In this document: positions 8,120 to 17,300 of the stretch, piece after piece
How positions within the stretch are numbered: the stretch's first letter is position 1
Layout of the letters: every line of letters begins with the position of its first letter
Assembly: GCA_001302245.1 (NCBI GenBank)
Contig: LGYU01000014.1
Location: 209,690 to 273,689, forward strand
Source of the DNA: Chitinophagaceae bacterium PMP191F
GTDB lineage: Bacteria; Bacteroidota; Bacteroidia; Chitinophagales; Chitinophagaceae
DNA: 64,000 nucleotides
Direction: 5' to 3'
The notes under the pieces: generated by a model
The model's database searches: none
The model's input: the letters and a program-made list of their open reading frames with translations, nothing else
What the model was told of the DNA's origin: nothing
Program-made: the position numbers and the translations under genes

Positions 8120-11100
8120 ATGAAAGCAATGGTTACGCAGCGTGTCGCGTCAGCCAGCCTGTGTTTTACAGGTAAACTATCCATGCTTGTTTGTTTTATA
8201 ATAGCACTACTGGTCACAATGCCGGTAGCTGCACAAAACGCTTTCCTGCTAAAAGGACGTGTTACCAACGAGAACGGACAACCGGTTTCAAGAGCTACCA
8301 TTACTGTTAAAGGATCTGCTACGGGTACCAGCAGTAATGATAATGGCAACTTTGAAATCACTGTCCCATCCGGAACTGTACTGGTGGTTTCTTCTGTTGG
8401 GTATACCGTAAAAGAAGTTACCGTAAATAGTAATGCGCCTCTTACCATTGCCCTGGTTGCAGTACAGCAGTCGCTGGATGATGTAGTGGTAATAGGTTAC
8501 GGACAGCAACGTAAAAAAGATATTACCGGTGCAGTGGTTTCAGTAAGCAGCGAAACTCTGAAAGAAGTAGCTGCACCCAACGTGATAGCACAGTTAAAAG
8601 GAAGAACCGCCGGTGTGGATATTGTAAGTAATGGTGCTACACCCGGTACCAGCGGACAGATCCGTATCAGGGGTAACAGAACGCTTACTACTTCACAAGG
8701 GTCCAGCGATGCATTGGATGGTCCGTTGCTGGTGCTGGATGGCATTCCTTATGGTGGAAGCATTAATGATTTTAGTCCCGATGATGTTGTAAGTCTGGAG
8801 ATACTGAAAGATGCATCTGCCACTGCCATATATGGTTCTAGAGGTGCAGGTGGTGTGATCCTGATCACTACCAAACGTGGTAAGACTGGCAGAGCGGTGA
8901 TCAACCTGGATGCTTACTATGGTGTTTCAAACATCATGGGTAAATATAAAGTATACGACGGACCTTCTTACGCACAGTTCAAAGCTGATGCCGCTGCCTA
9001 TAACAGAACCAGTCCTGGTACTTCTTCTTACCCGCTTACACAGGCAGAAAAAGATGCACTGGCTGCAGGTATTTCTACCAACTGGCAGGACCTTATTTAC
9101 CAGCAGGGATTTGTAACCAGCAATCAACTGGGGCTTACCGGTGGCACAGAAACCACACAATATGGTTTGAGTGGCAACTATTATAGAGAAACAGGCATTA
9201 TTCCCAACCAGAACTATACGCGGTATTCTATCCGTGCTACCATTGATCATCATATTAATAAATGGGTGAAGGTAGGGTTGAATACTATCAACACATTGTC
9301 CTATACCAATACACCGGGTGGTGCGGGTGTACCCTCAGGACTTATACGTACTACGCCATTGGCGGCTCCTTATAATGCAGATGGAACTGTAAACCTGAAA
9401 CCCGCGGCAGGTTCTATTGATGATCCTATTATCAGTCCGCTGACACTGATCACCAAAAAAGATGCGATCCTGGCAATGAATCGTCGTATCAGAACATTTA
9501 ATAGCCTGTATGGTGAAGTGCAGATCGCTCCGGGTTTAAAATACAGGTTGAATGTAGGATTGGATTTCAGACAGGAAAATGGTAATGGTTATAACGGACC
9601 GCTTACCTATACCAATACAGCAACTGTACAATCTTCTTCCAATGCCAGCATCAGTAATGCTGAAGCGTGGACATACAATATTCAGAACCTGTTGTATTAT
9701 GATAAAATATTTGCCAAGAAACATAAGGTGGGTGTTACCGGCCTTTTTGAAATACAGAAAGATCATAGCCAAAATAGCGGATTTACTGTAACAGGTGTAC
9801 CGGCTGATTATATCATGAATACTAACTTTTCACTGGCAAGCGGTCAACCTGCTGCAGATGTTAACAATACCGGCTTTACAGAATCTGGTCTGGTTTCTTA
9901 TATGGGGCGTGTGAACTACGGATATGACAATCGCTATTTGTTAACAGCTACTGTACGTGTGGATGGTTCTTCCACCTTGTCTCCGGGACACCAGTATTTT
10001 ACTTATCCTGCATTGGGACTGGGTTGGAATATCAGCAATGAGAAGTTTATGCAGAACGTATCCTTTATATCTCACCTGAAACTGCGTGGCGGGTGGGGTA
10101 TTTCAGGTAACAGGAACGTAGCTCCTTATCAAACATTGGGATTGCTGACTGCTAGTACCTATAACTTCGGTCAGGGCACACCGGGACAACAACTGGCATA
10201 CCTGGTTACCACACTGGCCAATAAAGAACTGGGCTGGCAATCTACTTCTCAAACAAACGTTGGTGTGGAATTCGGTTTGTTCAATAACCGCATTACCGGT
10301 TCAGTGGATGTATATGATCAGCGCACTAAAAATATTCTGCTGGGTGTGAACCTGCCGGCCAGTAATGGTGCAGGCACTACAGTAAAAAATCTCGGAAAAA
10401 CAAAAGGTAGCGGCTTGGAAATAACACTTAGCACCATCAATATTCAGAGTAAGGATAAAACCGGATTTAGCTGGAGCACTGATCTGAACTTTTATTTCAA
10501 TCGTGAAAAAATTATACAGCTTACAACACCCAGTGAAAAATCAAACGTAGGCAATGGCTGGTTTGTAGGTCAGCCGTTGAGTGTAATATATGATGTGAAA
10601 AAGATTGGCATCTGGCAACTGGAAGATTCTGTGAAAGGAGCGCTGGCTGCACAAACATCACCGGTACAATACCCAGGACAGATAAGAGTGGAAGATTATA
10701 ATAACGATCATAAAATAGATGCAAACGACAGGCAGATACTCGGCAACTTCCAGCCACAATGGGAAGGCGGTATTACCAACAGGTTTACGTATAAAAACTT
10801 TGATCTGTCTATAGTGATCTTTGCCCGTATGGGAATGAAGGTGGTGGTTCCTTATTTAACAGCTGATGGCGGTTCCCAGGGTTTTCCTTTCTTTAACCAG
10901 GGAAGGTTAAACCAGGTAAGGACCAATTACTGGACACGTACCAATCCTACCAATGATTTTCCCGCACCTGATGCCGGTACAGACAGGTTGAATTTTGGTT
11001 CCACGCTGGGTTATCAGAATGGTTCGTTCATCAAATGTCGCAGCATTAACCTGGGATATGAGGTACCTGCACCCATGCTTAAGAGAGCCGGAGTAAGCTC

Positions 11101-11314
11101 ATTGCGGTTGTATGTAAATGTTACCAATCCTTTCATTATCTATTCTCCTTTTGTCCGTGATGGATTTGGGCCCGATCCGGAAGGTAATGGATACGGCGGT
11201 GCGGTGGGTACGGCTGGTACTTCGGATGTTGGAACGCCAACGCGCCAGATCAGTGTGAATGCTAATAACCCATCTTTCCGCCAGTTCCTGGTAGGTCTGA
11301 ATGTTAAATTTTAA
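8120..11314 (+). CDS. SusC/RagA-family TonB-dependent outer-membrane transporter
   Basis: A 1064-residue receptor. I chose ATG at 8120 rather than the upstream TTG at 8114. It has a signal peptide ending near PVAAQNA, then a carboxypeptidase-regulatory-like domain (LKGRVTNENGQPVSRATITVKG), the SusC signature region VVIGYGQQRKKDITGAV, a plug domain (IRIRGNRTL, LLVLDGIPYGG, EILKDASATAIYGSRGAGG) and a 22-strand barrel to the C-terminus. It imports oligosaccharides with the SusD protein encoded 19 bases downstream. Being divergent from GH115 and GH10 genes, its likely cargo is xylo-oligosaccharides with glucuronate side groups (inference). Confidence 0.95.
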   Translation: MKAMVTQRVASASLCFTGKLSMLVCFIIALLVTMPVAAQNAFLLKGRVTNENGQPVSRATITVKGSATGTSSNDNGNFEITVPSGTVLVVSSVGYTVKEVTVNSNAPLTIALVAVQQSLDDVVVIGYGQQRKKDITGAVVSVSSETLKEVAAPNVIAQLKGRTAGVDIVSNGATPGTSGQIRIRGNRTLTTSQGSSDALDGPLLVLDGIPYGGSINDFSPDDVVSLEILKDASATAIYGSRGAGGVILITTKRGKTGRAVINLDAYYGVSNIMGKYKVYDGPSYAQFKADAAAYNRTSPGTSSYPLTQAEKDALAAGISTNWQDLIYQQGFVTSNQLGLTGGTETTQYGLSGNYYRETGIIPNQNYTRYSIRATIDHHINKWVKVGLNTINTLSYTNTPGGAGVPSGLIRTTPLAAPYNADGTVNLKPAAGSIDDPIISPLTLITKKDAILAMNRRIRTFNSLYGEVQIAPGLKYRLNVGLDFRQENGNGYNGPLTYTNTATVQSSSNASISNAEAWTYNIQNLLYYDKIFAKKHKVGVTGLFEIQKDHSQNSGFTVTGVPADYIMNTNFSLASGQPAADVNNTGFTESGLVSYMGRVNYGYDNRYLLTATVRVDGSSTLSPGHQYFTYPALGLGWNISNEKFMQNVSFISHLKLRGGWGISGNRNVAPYQTLGLLTASTYNFGQGTPGQQLAYLVTTLANKELGWQSTSQTNVGVEFGLFNNRITGSVDVYDQRTKNILLGVNLPASNGAGTTVKNLGKTKGSGLEITLSTINIQSKDKTGFSWSTDLNFYFNREKIIQLTTPSEKSNVGNGWFVGQPLSVIYDVKKIGIWQLEDSVKGALAAQTSPVQYPGQIRVEDYNNDHKIDANDRQILGNFQPQWEGGITNRFTYKNFDLSIVIFARMGMKVVVPYLTADGGSQGFPFFNQGRLNQVRTNYWTRTNPTNDFPAPDAGTDRLNFGSTLGYQNGSFIKCRSINLGYEVPAPMLKRAGVSSLRLYVNVTNPFIIYSPFVRDGFGPDPEGNGYGGAVGTAGTSDVGTPTRQISVNANNPSFRQFLVGLNVKF

Positions 11315-11333
11315 ACTGCTTAAAGTTTCCCAT

Positions 11334-13157
11334 ATGAAACTCCATAAAAAAATAATCAGCTACATCTTTTTAAGTTCAACGATGCTGTTATGCAACAGTT
11401 GTAAGAAACTGCTGGAAGAGCATCCGCAGGCCAGCATTGTACCTTCATTCTTTAATACGCCGGCAGGTGTGCTGGGCGGTATTTCCGGTGTGTATAATGA
11501 TATCAGGAGTGCCTGGGGTACCGAAGGTTTCTCGGCCCAGATGGTAGCCGGTACAGACGAACATCTTGCGGGGGCCAGTGCCAGTGGTATCAGGCTGTAT
11601 ACCTATAATGGGTTGAACAGTTCGGATGTGGAAGGATGGTGGAACTCTGCCTATACCGATATCAACACATTGAATGGTGTATTGCAGTACGGACAAATCA
11701 TTGACCTGGCAGATGCTACCCGTAAACAATACCTGGCACAGGCAAAGTTTTTACGTGCATTCTGGTATTTTCACCTGGTACAGAGTTTTGGTGATGTGCC
11801 GTTGCATACTACTTTTATTACTGTTCCTTCACAGGCAGACAGCCGTCAGTCGGTGGCAGATGTATACAAACAGATCATACAGGATCTTACAGATGCAGCA
11901 GTTGATCTGCCAGCTACGCCCACCGCACCATTCCTGGGTAAAGCTGCTACCAAACCGGTAGCACAGTATCTGCTGGCAAAGGCATACCTGACAAGAGGTT
12001 GGCTGAACAACACACAAGCTGATTTTCAACAGGCATATACTATTGCAGCGGATATTATTACCAACAAAGCCACTTACCAGTTAGACCTGTGGCAGGATTA
12101 TGGCGATGCATTTAATCCAATAAATGATTATGGTAAAGAAACTATGTTTGTAAGTGATCATAGTTCTGATCCGAAATACGGACAATATACTGTGGGTGGT
12201 GGTGCTGCCGGTGGTGCTGCACAAAATCTTACACCATGGTTCTATATCTGGAACTATCCTTCCAACAGTGGCATCAACTCATTTGTGAATGGTTCGGGAG
12301 CACTGGTAAACTCTGGTTCATCTCTGATGTTGAGAGATGCTGCAAATGGCAGACCGTATGTTCGTACCAGGCCTAACACGGTAGTAAACTCCAGTGGTGT
12401 AAATGCCGGTAAAAGGTATATACTGGATCAGGCGTTTGTAAACAGGACTAGTGATTCACGGTATGACAATACTTTTCAGAAAGTATGGCTTTCCAATACT
12501 ACAGTAAGCAATACGGCGGGTGCTGCTAATAACCAGCGTGGTATTGGGTACACAATGACACAGGGAGTGGATACTGCCATCTGGATGCCTGATGTGGAAG
12601 TAACCGGTGCGCCGCAGTTCAATGGTGCTGTTCCGTTCAAAGGAATTATTATTCCGCCAAGCCTGTGGACAAATAGCTATTTCCCCTCTGTAAAAAAATT
12701 CATGGATCCCAGCAGGGGAGCAAATTTCAACGATCCCTCTACCAGGCCGGTGGTGATATACCGTTTTTCTGATGTATATCTCATTGCTGCCGAAGCTGCT
12801 TTTAAAGCAGGTGATAATATCAGTGCCGCCAACATGCTGAACGTGGTGCGTCAACGGGCTGCTTACCGTAAAACAAATACCGCAACACAGAATGCAGCGG
12901 CTGTTACTGCAATGACCATCACACCGGCCAATGTTACGCTGGACTTTATACTGGACGAACGTTCCCGTGAGTTTTATGGCGAGTGGCAAAGATGGCTGGA
13001 TCTGGTACGTACCAGGTCGCTGGTAACCAGGGTAAAAGCATGGAACCCTGAAGCTTCGCCTTATATCAAGGATTTCCACATGTTGCGTCCGATTCCGCAA
13101 ACACAGATAGACAGGGTCGTGGAAGGACCTGCATTTCCACAGAACTTTGGTTATTAG
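11334..13157 (+). CDS. SusD/RagB-family glycan-binding lipoprotein
   Basis: A 607-residue surface lipoprotein. ATG at 11334 is preferred over the in-frame ATG at 11301, which overlaps the end of susC, because it places a normal lipoprotein signal (MKLHKKIISYIFLSSTMLL) before the cysteine in CNSCKK. The body shows SusD-like features: the N-terminal segment with DEHLAGASASG, TPR-type helices (AQAKFLRAFWYFHLVQSFGDVPL) and the C-terminal RxSDVYLIAAEAAF and LDERSREFYGEWQRWLDLVR motifs. It caps the SusC barrel and captures glycan at the cell surface. A hairpin terminator follows directly. Confidence 0.95.
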   Translation: MKLHKKIISYIFLSSTMLLCNSCKKLLEEHPQASIVPSFFNTPAGVLGGISGVYNDIRSAWGTEGFSAQMVAGTDEHLAGASASGIRLYTYNGLNSSDVEGWWNSAYTDINTLNGVLQYGQIIDLADATRKQYLAQAKFLRAFWYFHLVQSFGDVPLHTTFITVPSQADSRQSVADVYKQIIQDLTDAAVDLPATPTAPFLGKAATKPVAQYLLAKAYLTRGWLNNTQADFQQAYTIAADIITNKATYQLDLWQDYGDAFNPINDYGKETMFVSDHSSDPKYGQYTVGGGAAGGAAQNLTPWFYIWNYPSNSGINSFVNGSGALVNSGSSLMLRDAANGRPYVRTRPNTVVNSSGVNAGKRYILDQAFVNRTSDSRYDNTFQKVWLSNTTVSNTAGAANNQRGIGYTMTQGVDTAIWMPDVEVTGAPQFNGAVPFKGIIIPPSLWTNSYFPSVKKFMDPSRGANFNDPSTRPVVIYRFSDVYLIAAEAAFKAGDNISAANMLNVVRQRAAYRKTNTATQNAAAVTAMTITPANVTLDFILDERSREFYGEWQRWLDLVRTRSLVTRVKAWNPEASPYIKDFHMLRPIPQTQIDRVVEGPAFPQNFGY

Positions 13158-13177
13158 ACTATAAATAAAATATATAA

Positions 13178-13258
13178 CCTGTCAGGTTCAGGTGCTGAAT
13201 GCGTGCGTATAAAAAGAAATTAGCATGCACCAGGTGCCAGGGCCTGACAGGCTTTTTT
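13178..13258 (+). terminator. Terminator after susCD
   Basis: CCTGTCAGG (13178-13186) pairs with CCTGACAGG (13243-13251), followed by C and six T residues (13253-13258). The long loop contains a second possible pairing (CAGGTGCT with GCACCAGGTG nearby). It sits between the convergent susD and LacI-type genes. Confidence 0.6.
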
Positions 13259-13273
13259 ATGCGAGAAAGATCT

Positions 13274-14305
13274 TTAGTTTTTCTTTTTCAGTGAAGAGGC
13301 TCGTACAATCAGGTCGGCCCTTAACAAAATGGTATTGGTTGCAGTAATGTTGGCCGTGCCATTCAGGTGATTGATCAGTTGCCTGGCAGCAAGTTCGCCC
13401 ATCTGGTAACCGGGATAATTTACTGTGGTGAGATTGGGTTCAATAACTGTAGAAACGGGATCGTTGTTAAAACCAATAAAGGCAATATCATCGGGAATGC
13501 GTAGTCCCGCTTGTTTCAATGCCAGCATACAACCCACAGCGCAATTGTCATTGGCAACAAAAACACTATCCGGCAAGGTTTCCATCTGCAGTATCTGGGC
13601 AGCGGCTGCTACACCTGCTTCCTGGCTCAGGTTGCTGATGATCAGTAACTTTTCGTCAAAGGGAATATTGTATTCAGCCAGCGCGTCTTTATATCCCTGC
13701 AAGCGATCTACGTATACATTACGTCGTGGTGTAGCCGTAATATGTACAATGCGTTTACAGCCTTGCTCAATCAGGTGCACAGTAGCCTGGTAAGCGGCTT
13801 TGCGGTTATCAATCAAAATACTGGTGCTGACATTCTCTCCCGCCACACGATCAAAAAAGATGAGAGGAATATTCCGTTTCAGGAATACATCAAAATGATT
13901 AAGATCTTCTGTGTCATATGCAAGTGATACCAGTAACCCGTCCACGCGGTTGTTGAACATGGTTTTGGCGTTGGCCATTTCCTTGGCAGCAGATTCTGAC
14001 GACTGGCTGATGATAAGATTGTACCCGGCATGGTTGGCAATGTTTTCAATACCTGAAATTACGCTGGACATGAAATAGCTGTTGAGCCTGGGTATAATAA
14101 CACCGATAGTATTTGTTCGCTGAATGCGGAGGTTGCGTGCAAAGTGATTGGACCGATAGCCCATTTCTTCTGCGGCTTCAGCAATTTTCTTCTTGGTTTT
14201 TTTGCTCACAACGGGGTCATCTTTCAACGCACGGCTTACAGTGGCGATGGAGATATTCAGTTTGCGTGCAATATCATAAATAGTCGTCTCTTTTTGCTTT
14301 ATCAT
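13274..14305 (-). CDS. LacI-family transcriptional regulator
   Basis: A 343-residue regulator. Residues 8-60 form the LacI-type helix-turn-helix and hinge (TIYDIARKLNISIATVSRAL, then KKIAEAAEEMGYRSNHFARNLR). The rest is a periplasmic-binding-protein-like sensor domain (TIGVIIPRLNSYFMSSVISG, VFVANDNCAVGCMLALK, IAFIGFNND). It converges with susD at the end of the xylan locus, and the palindrome at 7703-7720 has the form such proteins bind, so it probably controls both arms of the locus in response to a xylan- or glucuronate-derived sugar. The effector cannot be read from the sequence. A half-site-like ATGTTACA lies upstream of its own start, which hints weakly at autoregulation. Confidence 0.9.
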   Translation of the reverse strand: MIKQKETTIYDIARKLNISIATVSRALKDDPVVSKKTKKKIAEAAEEMGYRSNHFARNLRIQRTNTIGVIIPRLNSYFMSSVISGIENIANHAGYNLIISQSSESAAKEMANAKTMFNNRVDGLLVSLAYDTEDLNHFDVFLKRNIPLIFFDRVAGENVSTSILIDNRKAAYQATVHLIEQGCKRIVHITATPRRNVYVDRLQGYKDALAEYNIPFDEKLLIISNLSQEAGVAAAAQILQMETLPDSVFVANDNCAVGCMLALKQAGLRIPDDIAFIGFNNDPVSTVIEPNLTTVNYPGYQMGELAARQLINHLNGTANITATNTILLRADLIVRASSLKKKN

Positions 14306-14392
14306 ACGAGGGTGTTGCTCACGTATCGTAAAGCTATAAAAAATATGTTACAATGGTGAACGGGTGGTTGCTTTTAACAAGTCTGTACTATA

Positions 14393-17300
14393 TTATTTTA
14401 CAATCAGCTTCTCTATCTTCTTACCAGCTTCGGTATATATGTTCAACAGGTAAGTGCCTGCTGTAAGGTTATATACAGGCAGAAAGAACCGCGTGCCCTG
14501 TACTGAAAGGGATTTCAATATTCTGCCCTGAATGTCTACCACCTCCAGACGGTAACTGTTGGATGAAGTGGTAATGATAACATGCGCCGGAGCTGAAACC
14601 GGGTTGGGATACAGCGATACCACCAGGTCTGATTCATCACCATTTACTTTACGTACGTACGAGTATACAAACTTACCATCCTTGTCAAGCATCTTCAGGC
14701 GATAGTAATTCACTGGTAACAGTTGTTTATCTGTAAACCTGTAATCGGTAGCATTATTGCTATTGCCTGCTGCCAGTACCTCTCCGATGGCAGTAAAACG
14801 CGTACCATCACTGCCTTTTTCAATAATGTAGCGGTCGGTATTGGTTTCCTGTAATGTTTTCCATTGCAGCAACGCTGTGTTCTGCTGACGTGCAGCGATA
14901 AAATAATCCAGCACCTGTGGCAGTGCCTGGCTTTGCGTGGTGCCGCCACCATTGATCCAGAATTCTGAAAAATTGCTTACCTGGTATTCTGCATAATAGC
15001 CATTGTCATAAGGAATGATAGATACATCGCTGCGTGGTAAAAGGAAATGATAGCTACCGTTCATATTATCACTGAGCGTGCCGTTCTCTTCTGTCGGTGC
15101 ATTGCTGTATTGCGTAATGCCGGCTGCATAAGCATCCACCGGAGTGGTACAGGTAGCGCAACCGGTTGCATTCAGCAGCTTATTCATTTCACTGTTCAGG
15201 AAATAAAATCGTACTGATATATTACCGGTAGGCGCATTGGTTGGCTGAATTACAATGTTCCTGTCGAGGTAATATTGTTTATTACCACTGAACCGTATTG
15301 TACCTGTGTTGAAGTATACTTTCACGGTTGTATTACCCAGGTCCTGTCCGTTGGGATTAATAGATACTACGCGGTTGCCACCTACGTTGAAATGGATCCA
15401 GTTGTTGTCTTTTACAGTTTGGGTAAGTCCGCTGGTAACATCAGCACCGCTGTATACTGCAGCTTTGTCAAATACGTGTATATCATCAATGCCAATGCCT
15501 TCGTAAGTAGTACCCGGATCGCTGCTCATTACAATACGGAAACAGATCTTGGTGGGTTTTACAGGTACATCAATGCTAGATACATGCCATTTGGTATCAG
15601 AAAGTTTCCAGGTTTGTTTCGCCGCATAATCATACCAATTGGTACCATTGCCAACGGAGCCCAGTTTGATCCAGTTAATGTCATCCAGCGAATATTCCAC
15701 CCAATGCTGGTCGCAATCACAATTGTCTTCCATACTGAAGATATGGCTGAATGAAAACACGGGTTGTGCAAGACTGCTGAGATTGAAACAAGGTGAATAC
15801 AGGTAAGACAATTCACTATTGTTATAAGTGCCTGTAAGACTGGTAAACCATCCTTTGGCACCACTTGCGGCTTTATTGATGATCGTTTTTTGAGGTTTGC
15901 CCCATTGCCAGGAAGTATTGATGCCATCTGTATACCAGTAGCCATCACTGGTTTCAAACTTCTCCAGGTAAGGGAAAATGCTGATCACCGGTACGGTATT
16001 GAAAGAGATTTCCGGTAAGCTGTCATTATTTTTATAATTGTCTCCGCTGTACTGAACCCATGCGCGCATGGTGTACGACTGGAATGCAGCCATGTTGGCT
16101 GTAGCAGTGAATGTGTATGTTTTGATCTGTCCTGCGGTCAGCGAACCTATATTTTCAGTAACGGTGGTGTTGTTTATACGGTAACTGGCAAATACATTAT
16201 CGAGTGTGGAAGTGCTGTAATTTTTTACGACAATGCTTATCTGTTCGGTGGCCGACAGTTGACAGATACCGCTGGTAACAGGTGCTGCCAGCGACTGGAT
16301 ACCCACGTCATTGCTGGAGCGTGTAAGAATAATATCATCGAAAGTGTACCCGTCATCCAGGTTACCATCTGGTATTACTGAGTTGGCAGAGGTGAAACCC
16401 TGTTGCCCGAATTTTACCTGGAAGCTGCTGCTGATTGTTTGCGCAGGAACAGCAGCAGACAATATTTCTGTAATGTTAATGCTGGGTGCAGCGCGGTAAA
16501 TACCAAAATCAGCAACATTGGCCGGCAGGGTAAAAACCGGCAGCCATGCGGCCTGGTCATTACCTCTTATCCATACCTGGTTGCCCGGTAATACAAAATC
16601 AACACCCTGGTTGCGATAGTAAAAATCGAACCACAACTGGTCTGTGGATGTATAATTTGACAGGTTGAATGTACAGATAAGGCTATCAGATGTTGATACA
16701 GCGCTATTGCTTACCTGGTCAAGTGTAATACTACGGTTGCCGGAACGTGCAAAGCCGCCGTTTACAAAAGTGCGCAAACGTGCGTTGCTACCGGAAACCG
16801 TGAAGTCGCAACGGTCAAGCCCGTTAAGACCCATTGTGGCACTGGTATAGGATTGCGGTATACCTGTTTCAAAACTTTCGGTATAGGAAGGGGTCAGCAC
16901 CAGCGGATCGTTGGCCAATGTTTTTACCACGGTTACCAGTGTATCGTTCAGGTGTCTTGTATCATTATTGTAAGTAACCCATGTTTTAATAGTATAGGTA
17001 CCGGTAGCCGAAAAATTATATGCTGTAGAAAATGTGTACAGATAAGAAGAGGCATTGTTAATAACCTGCGAACTGGTTTCGTTCACCACACTGCCTCCAT
17101 TTACCTGGTAAGAAACTGTAAAGTTCCCGGAAGAGTTAACATTGCCCAGGTTGCGGATATTGACCTTTATATATTGGCTGCCGGGTTGGGTGGAAGTGAA
17201 CATGCGGCCATTTTGTGGCCCATACAATGAATCAAGGGTAAGGTCATGATCAAATGCGCCGGCAGCACAGGTGCCAGAGTTGGGAATAATGTTTTGCGCC

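Noticed and set aside
11301..11333. Upstream ATG of susD overlapping susC
   Set aside because: It would add 11 residues before a normal lipoprotein signal; the start at 11334 is more typical.
12456..13100. 214-codon frame antisense to susD
   Set aside because: It is a shadow of susD with no recognisable domain.
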